From: a virus
IMG/VR virus record: IMGVR_UViG_3300006919_012269
Location: 1-23,649 of that record
Direction: 5' to 3' (one strand)
DNA: 23,649 nucleotides
In this document: in pieces, positions 21,305 through 23,649 of the stretch
Numbering within the stretch: the first letter of the stretch is position 1
Layout of the letters: each line of letters opens with the position of its first letter
Notes under the pieces: generated by a model
What the model saw: only the letters and a program-made list of their open reading frames with translations
What the model was told of the DNA's origin: nothing
Database searches by the model: none
Position numbers and translations under genes: made by a program

Positions 21305-21335
21305 TATTTATAACACAGATAAATGTAGATGTCAA
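21305..21335 (-). promoter_or_regulatory. Promoter of heme oxygenase gene, early type with late element
   Basis: On the minus strand TTGACA (21335-21330), 17 bases, then TATAAA (21312-21307; 5 of 6). The -10 is the first part of a full TATAAATA (21312-21305), so the same site fits early and late recognition. It lies between the Fe-S carrier gene (stop at 21339) and the heme oxygenase gene. Confidence 0.75.
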
Positions 21336-21338
21336 CTA

Positions 21339-21623
21339 TTAGATTGCAAAACTTTCACCGCAACCACAAGAAGCGGTTGCGTTAGGATTTATTACTTTTA
21401 AATAAGCCCCTCCAAGTTCTTCTATATAATCAATAGTACATCCAAATACAAACATTTCAGCCATAGGATCTAACCACAAGTTTTCAATGGTAGGTTCTTT
21501 ATCCGTAGTTCCCCATTCGTATTGAAAACCTGAGCACCCTCCACCTTTTACTGTTAAAGATATATTTGGTTTTCCAACTTTTTGAAGATACTCTTTAGCT
21601 TTATCTGTAATATTTAAAATCAT
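21339..21623 (-). CDS. A-type iron-sulfur carrier protein (HesB/IscA/ErpA family)
   Basis: A 94-residue protein with the complete A-type signature: Cys30 in VKGGGCSGFQYEW and the CGCGESF end with Cys86 and Cys88 (IscA pattern C-x(~60)-CxC). It carries [2Fe-2S] or [4Fe-4S] clusters to target proteins. The start overlaps the stop of the 52-aa membrane gene as ATGA. In the same region the heme oxygenase and bilin reductase need ferredoxin, an Fe-S protein, so supplying clusters to ferredoxin or to a phage Fe-S enzyme would make sense, by inference. Related genes are known in cyanophages. Confidence 0.93.
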   Translation of the reverse strand: MILNITDKAKEYLQKVGKPNISLTVKGGGCSGFQYEWGTTDKEPTIENLWLDPMAEMFVFGCTIDYIEELGGAYLKVINPNATASCGCGESFAI

Positions 21624-21778
21624 TCAGATTTCCAAATAGTCCAGGCACCCCATGCAATAGCAATTCCAGCACCAATTTTAGCAAGTGGGGCCATAAATAA
21701 TACAAGAAGACCAAGACCGACCAAACCGATCCCATCCCAACTTGTTCTTTCTTTTAATCTACTTTTTACCCAATCCAT
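21620..21778 (-). CDS. 52-aa membrane protein
   Basis: A short gene with MDWVKSRLKERTSWDG, then a hydrophobic region of about 30 residues (17-48; GIGLVGLGLLVLF, MAPLAKIGAGIAIAWGAW) that can make one long or two short membrane helices, and an acidic tip. It overlaps the previous gene by 20 bases and the Fe-S carrier gene by ATGA, as expected for a real, coupled gene. Function unknown. It might be an inner-membrane protein or a holin-like factor, because two more small membrane proteins and a lipase precede it. Confidence 0.78.
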   Translation of the reverse strand: MDWVKSRLKERTSWDGIGLVGLGLLVLFMAPLAKIGAGIAIAWGAWTIWKSE

Positions 21779-22046
21779 TTTCAATTTCCTCCAAACGTTT
21801 TTCTATACTATCTATCTTACTTGTTACTTTAGGATAACGTTTACGCCACGCTTCAGGATCGTCTTGTAACCAATCCCACCCGAAACGATCTACTAAATAA
21901 TCTAAGAATGCATCAAACTTTGACATTAAATAAAGTGCGGCGCGTGTATTTCTAAACCACGCTAAAAAAGCTGCACCGATTATTGATCCGCCAATTGCTG
22001 TATAAATCCACAGCGTATCGCCGAACATTCTTGATAACATTTCCAT
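21759..22046 (-). CDS. 95-aa membrane-anchored protein
   Basis: I start it at 22046 (TAATG with the previous stop; GGAG 7 bases upstream) rather than at an earlier in-frame ATG at 22100. It has one N-terminal membrane helix (WIYTAIGGSIIGAAFLAW, about 13-30), an aromatic amphipathic middle (LDYLVDRFGWDWLQDD) and a C-terminal coiled coil (KIDSIEKRLEEIENGLGKK). That layout resembles small membrane-anchored phage proteins, including spanin-like ones, but there is no lipobox. Function unknown. Confidence 0.78.
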   Translation of the reverse strand: MEMLSRMFGDTLWIYTAIGGSIIGAAFLAWFRNTRAALYLMSKFDAFLDYLVDRFGWDWLQDDPEAWRKRYPKVTSKIDSIEKRLEEIENGLGKK

Positions 22047-22267
22047 TACATTACTCCGTATGTACTCATAATGGCAGGTCCAAACAAACTCATTACCCAC
22101 ATAAGTACCGCAATACTAAATATGCCAATTAGTAACCATTTCATTTTAAAGTCATCTACTTTCATTTGTAAGCCAAGGACTTCATTTCCTAAAATTCTAA
22201 TTGCAAGCTCAAACTTACCTTCTGGATGGTCTATCATTTCAATTGCTTTTTGTTTTTCTTCAGACAT
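22046..22267 (-). CDS. 73-aa single-pass membrane protein
   Basis: A 73-residue protein: a charged N-terminal helix (SEEKQKAIEMIDHPEGKFEL), an amphipathic part, one membrane helix (WLLIGIFSIAVLMWVMSLFG, about 44-63) and a short tail. N-terminal cytoplasm is likely from the positive residues before the helix. It overlaps the lipase gene by 8 bases and the next gene by one base (TAATG). It resembles the common phage membrane proteins of unknown function; a holin-like or gp-r-like role cannot be proven from sequence. Confidence 0.78.
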   Translation of the reverse strand: MSEEKQKAIEMIDHPEGKFELAIRILGNEVLGLQMKVDDFKMKWLLIGIFSIAVLMWVMSLFGPAIMSTYGVM

Positions 22268-23009
22268 TTATATTCTCCTTTGTATACTTGCAATAATGAA
22301 CCATACTATGGTCATACGCGCCATCAAATGGCATTCTCTTTTTTAACGCTGCCCAACGACCGCGCCATTTATCTTTAGTACGCTGCCACTTGCTCATTTT
22401 TCGTATTTTTCCATAGAAGTTGATGTAGCGCGGCGGACAGTGGTGTCTATATCCCATGAAAGCAAAAGGAACAGAAGTGACCATGTCATTATTGTTAACG
22501 TGGCGGAAATGAGGTATGTGAGCAAATGATTTAACAAATTTTTTATTCCCTACTCGTGGCGAGCCGTAAGTAAATAGGCAATCCGGTTCGCGCTCGCCGT
22601 TAATTAAACGGCTAGTTGCAATTGTAGCCATTGCACCACCAAGTGAATGACCACATATGAAAAAATCTTTTTCTGGTAATTTATTAATACCACCTAAAGC
22701 CATCATTATTTTATCCCATAGTTTATTCACTTCCTCTTGGAAACCATTATGTACCATTCCGTGACCATTAAATGCTTTATCAGGCCAGGCATTTAAATCA
22801 GCTTTAATATCTGAGAATTCTCCAGGCTCGGTTCCTCTAAACGCCAAAACAACTTCCGTTTTGTTTGAAGCTAAGTGACATTGAGCGCCATCTGCTTCCA
22901 TAAATTTGTGTTGGGTATAACCTAATCTTTTAAATTCTTTTTTAGCTTCGGGCCCATCCATATAAGCAATCTGGGCGCACTCTGCCATTTTTGCACAATG
23001 CTCGATCAT
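22260..23009 (-). CDS. Class 3 lipase-like alpha/beta hydrolase
   Basis: A 249-residue alpha/beta hydrolase with the lipase class 3 pattern: VVLAFRGTEPGEFSDI (53-68), the nucleophile elbow ICGHSLGGA (118-126) with Ser122, FTYGSPRVGN (146-155), the Asp in NNNDMVTSVPF (D175), and a C-terminal His (H234 in YDHSMVHY). All parts of the triad are there. It cleaves esters, probably of acylglycerols or phospholipids. There is no signal peptide, so it would act in the cytoplasm or reach membranes through lysis. The start overlaps the previous stop as ATGA. The three membrane proteins after it are translationally coupled. Confidence 0.92.
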   Translation of the reverse strand: MIEHCAKMAECAQIAYMDGPEAKKEFKRLGYTQHKFMEADGAQCHLASNKTEVVLAFRGTEPGEFSDIKADLNAWPDKAFNGHGMVHNGFQEEVNKLWDKIMMALGGINKLPEKDFFICGHSLGGAMATIATSRLINGEREPDCLFTYGSPRVGNKKFVKSFAHIPHFRHVNNNDMVTSVPFAFMGYRHHCPPRYINFYGKIRKMSKWQRTKDKWRGRWAALKKRMPFDGAYDHSMVHYCKYTKENINV

Positions 23010-23332
23010 TTTTTACCTCTTAATAATTTTTTCTTAATATCTTGCATTTCCTTTTCATTATTTATTTTGCGGTTCTTGGACGAAATTTGTAATTCTCGTT
23101 CTTTATCGTTGGATATTTCCAATACACCACTGGATTGTATTTCATCTTTCTCCTTCGAGAAATCTTCCGATGACGATGAAACTTCGATCGCATGTCTAAG
23201 TTTTGCGATTCTTTCGTGTAGGCTTTTTTGTCTTGCGTGAAAGTATCGTTCATATGCGTTTTCCTGAAACTTTTTATCTATTACTTGATCTATATAATCT
23301 TTCACAAGCCAATTAAATAATAGTTTTTTCAT
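23006..23332 (-). CDS. Highly charged helical protein, unknown
   Basis: A 108-residue protein, very rich in Lys, Glu and Ser, with an amphipathic N-terminus (KKLLFNWLVKDYIDQVIDK) and long charged helices likely to form coiled coils. A low-complexity SSSSEDFSKEKDE stretch is near 52-64. It ends in a basic tail (KKKLLRGKK). No family is recognised. It is coupled to the lipase by ATGA. The gene could encode a phage accessory or scaffold-like protein; the sequence does not decide. Confidence 0.7.
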   Translation of the reverse strand: MKKLLFNWLVKDYIDQVIDKKFQENAYERYFHARQKSLHERIAKLRHAIEVSSSSEDFSKEKDEIQSSGVLEISNDKERELQISSKNRKINNEKEMQDIKKKLLRGKK

Positions 23333-23343
23333 TTATTATTTTT

Positions 23344-23649
23344 TTATTCACCTCTCATAATTCTTAATTGTTCTAAAATGCTATCTGTTCTAATATTTAA
23401 TACTTTTAAATTATGTTCATGTTTAGTTAACATGGTTTCGTGACGAGCATATGAAGAAGAATGTTTCACAGCAAGGTTTAAAAAATCTTGCTCGTGTTTT
23501 TCTTCTGTTTTAGAAACTTGATACCCTAATTGCTCAACTTGAATAAGTAAATCTTTAATGTCTTGTTGTTGGGTTGAATAATCTTTTAACAGTTTTTCAT
23601 TATCCATTTTCATTGTTTCAATTTGATGATTAAGTGTATCAATATTATC
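23344..23649 (-). CDS. Coiled-coil protein, C-terminal part (starts beyond the right edge)
   Basis: The frame is open to the window edge; an internal ATG (23613) has no ribosome site, so the true start is probably outside. The visible 101 residues form one long coiled coil with heptads of Leu, Ile and Val and many Gln, Lys, His and Glu residues (for example QQDIKDLLIQVEQLGYQV, LTKHEHNLKVLNI). It resembles the coiled-coil stalk proteins common in phage membranes and tails, but no domain is recognised. It lies 11 bases before the next gene, the 108-aa protein. Confidence 0.65.
   Translation of the reverse strand, partial: DNIDTLNHQIETMKMDNEKLLKDYSTQQQDIKDLLIQVEQLGYQVSKTEEKHEQDFLNLAVKHSSSYARHETMLTKHEHNLKVLNIRTDSILEQLRIMRGE

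Noticed and set aside
1-23649. CRISPR arrays, tRNA genes, insertion sequences
   Set aside because: I saw no direct-repeat array, no cloverleaf with a CCA-type end, and no transposase or terminal repeats, though a reading by eye could miss a diverged tRNA.

Overview
The window looks like part of the genome of a T4-like (Tevenvirinae-type) marine myovirus. It is AT-rich (roughly two thirds A+T by eye), almost fully coding, and every supported gene lies on the minus strand, so transcription runs from high to low coordinates. The diagnostic core is a T4-order replication block: gp33-like, gp59 helicase loader, gp32 single-strand binding protein, a small conserved protein, UvsX recombinase and gp41 helicase. 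No photosynthesis genes are seen. A DUF1127 (YjiS-like) protein, a family common in Alphaproteobacteria, and a PcyX-like bilin reductase suggest a heterotrophic alphaproteobacterial host (pelagiphage-like) rather than a cyanobacterium; that host call is inference.

Layout from the right edge, in the direction of transcription. (1) 23649-20523: two coiled-coil proteins, a class 3 lipase, three small membrane proteins, an A-type Fe-S carrier, then a heme oxygenase with its own TTGACA promoter and a small protein starting at GTG. (2) 20542-19218: a ferredoxin-dependent bilin reductase and an unknown protein. (3) 19221-14039: a strong early-type promoter, then small genes, gp33, gp59, gp32, a conserved 101-aa protein, uvsX and gp41, with consensus-like internal promoters and a strong terminator. 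(4) 13990-9623: a TATAAATA late promoter, then a late block: two nuclease-like proteins, an EF-hand protein, a nucleotidyltransferase/ligase-like protein and a virion protein. Three consecutive proteins of this block begin with a close match to the T4 capsid-targeting sequence, so I predict they are packaged inside the head and cleaved by the prohead protease. (5) 9556-8946: a short unit with DUF1127 and a companion small protein, ended by a terminator. (6) 9010-1: overlapping early and late promoters, then a tightly coupled operon of at least twelve genes running off the left edge.

That last operon is the most unusual part. It combines glycosyltransferases (GT29-like, capsule-type and GT-A-like), a methyltransferase, a HAD phosphatase, a compact ATP-type phosphoenolpyruvate carboxykinase, a class I fructose-bisphosphate aldolase, a ColD-type 3-dehydratase, GDP-mannose 4,6-dehydratase, a short SDR and another glycosyltransferase start. 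One reading is a viral supply line from TCA intermediates through gluconeogenesis to GDP-linked dideoxy sugars that are placed on a glycan during infection. The enzyme families are well supported; the joined pathway is inference.
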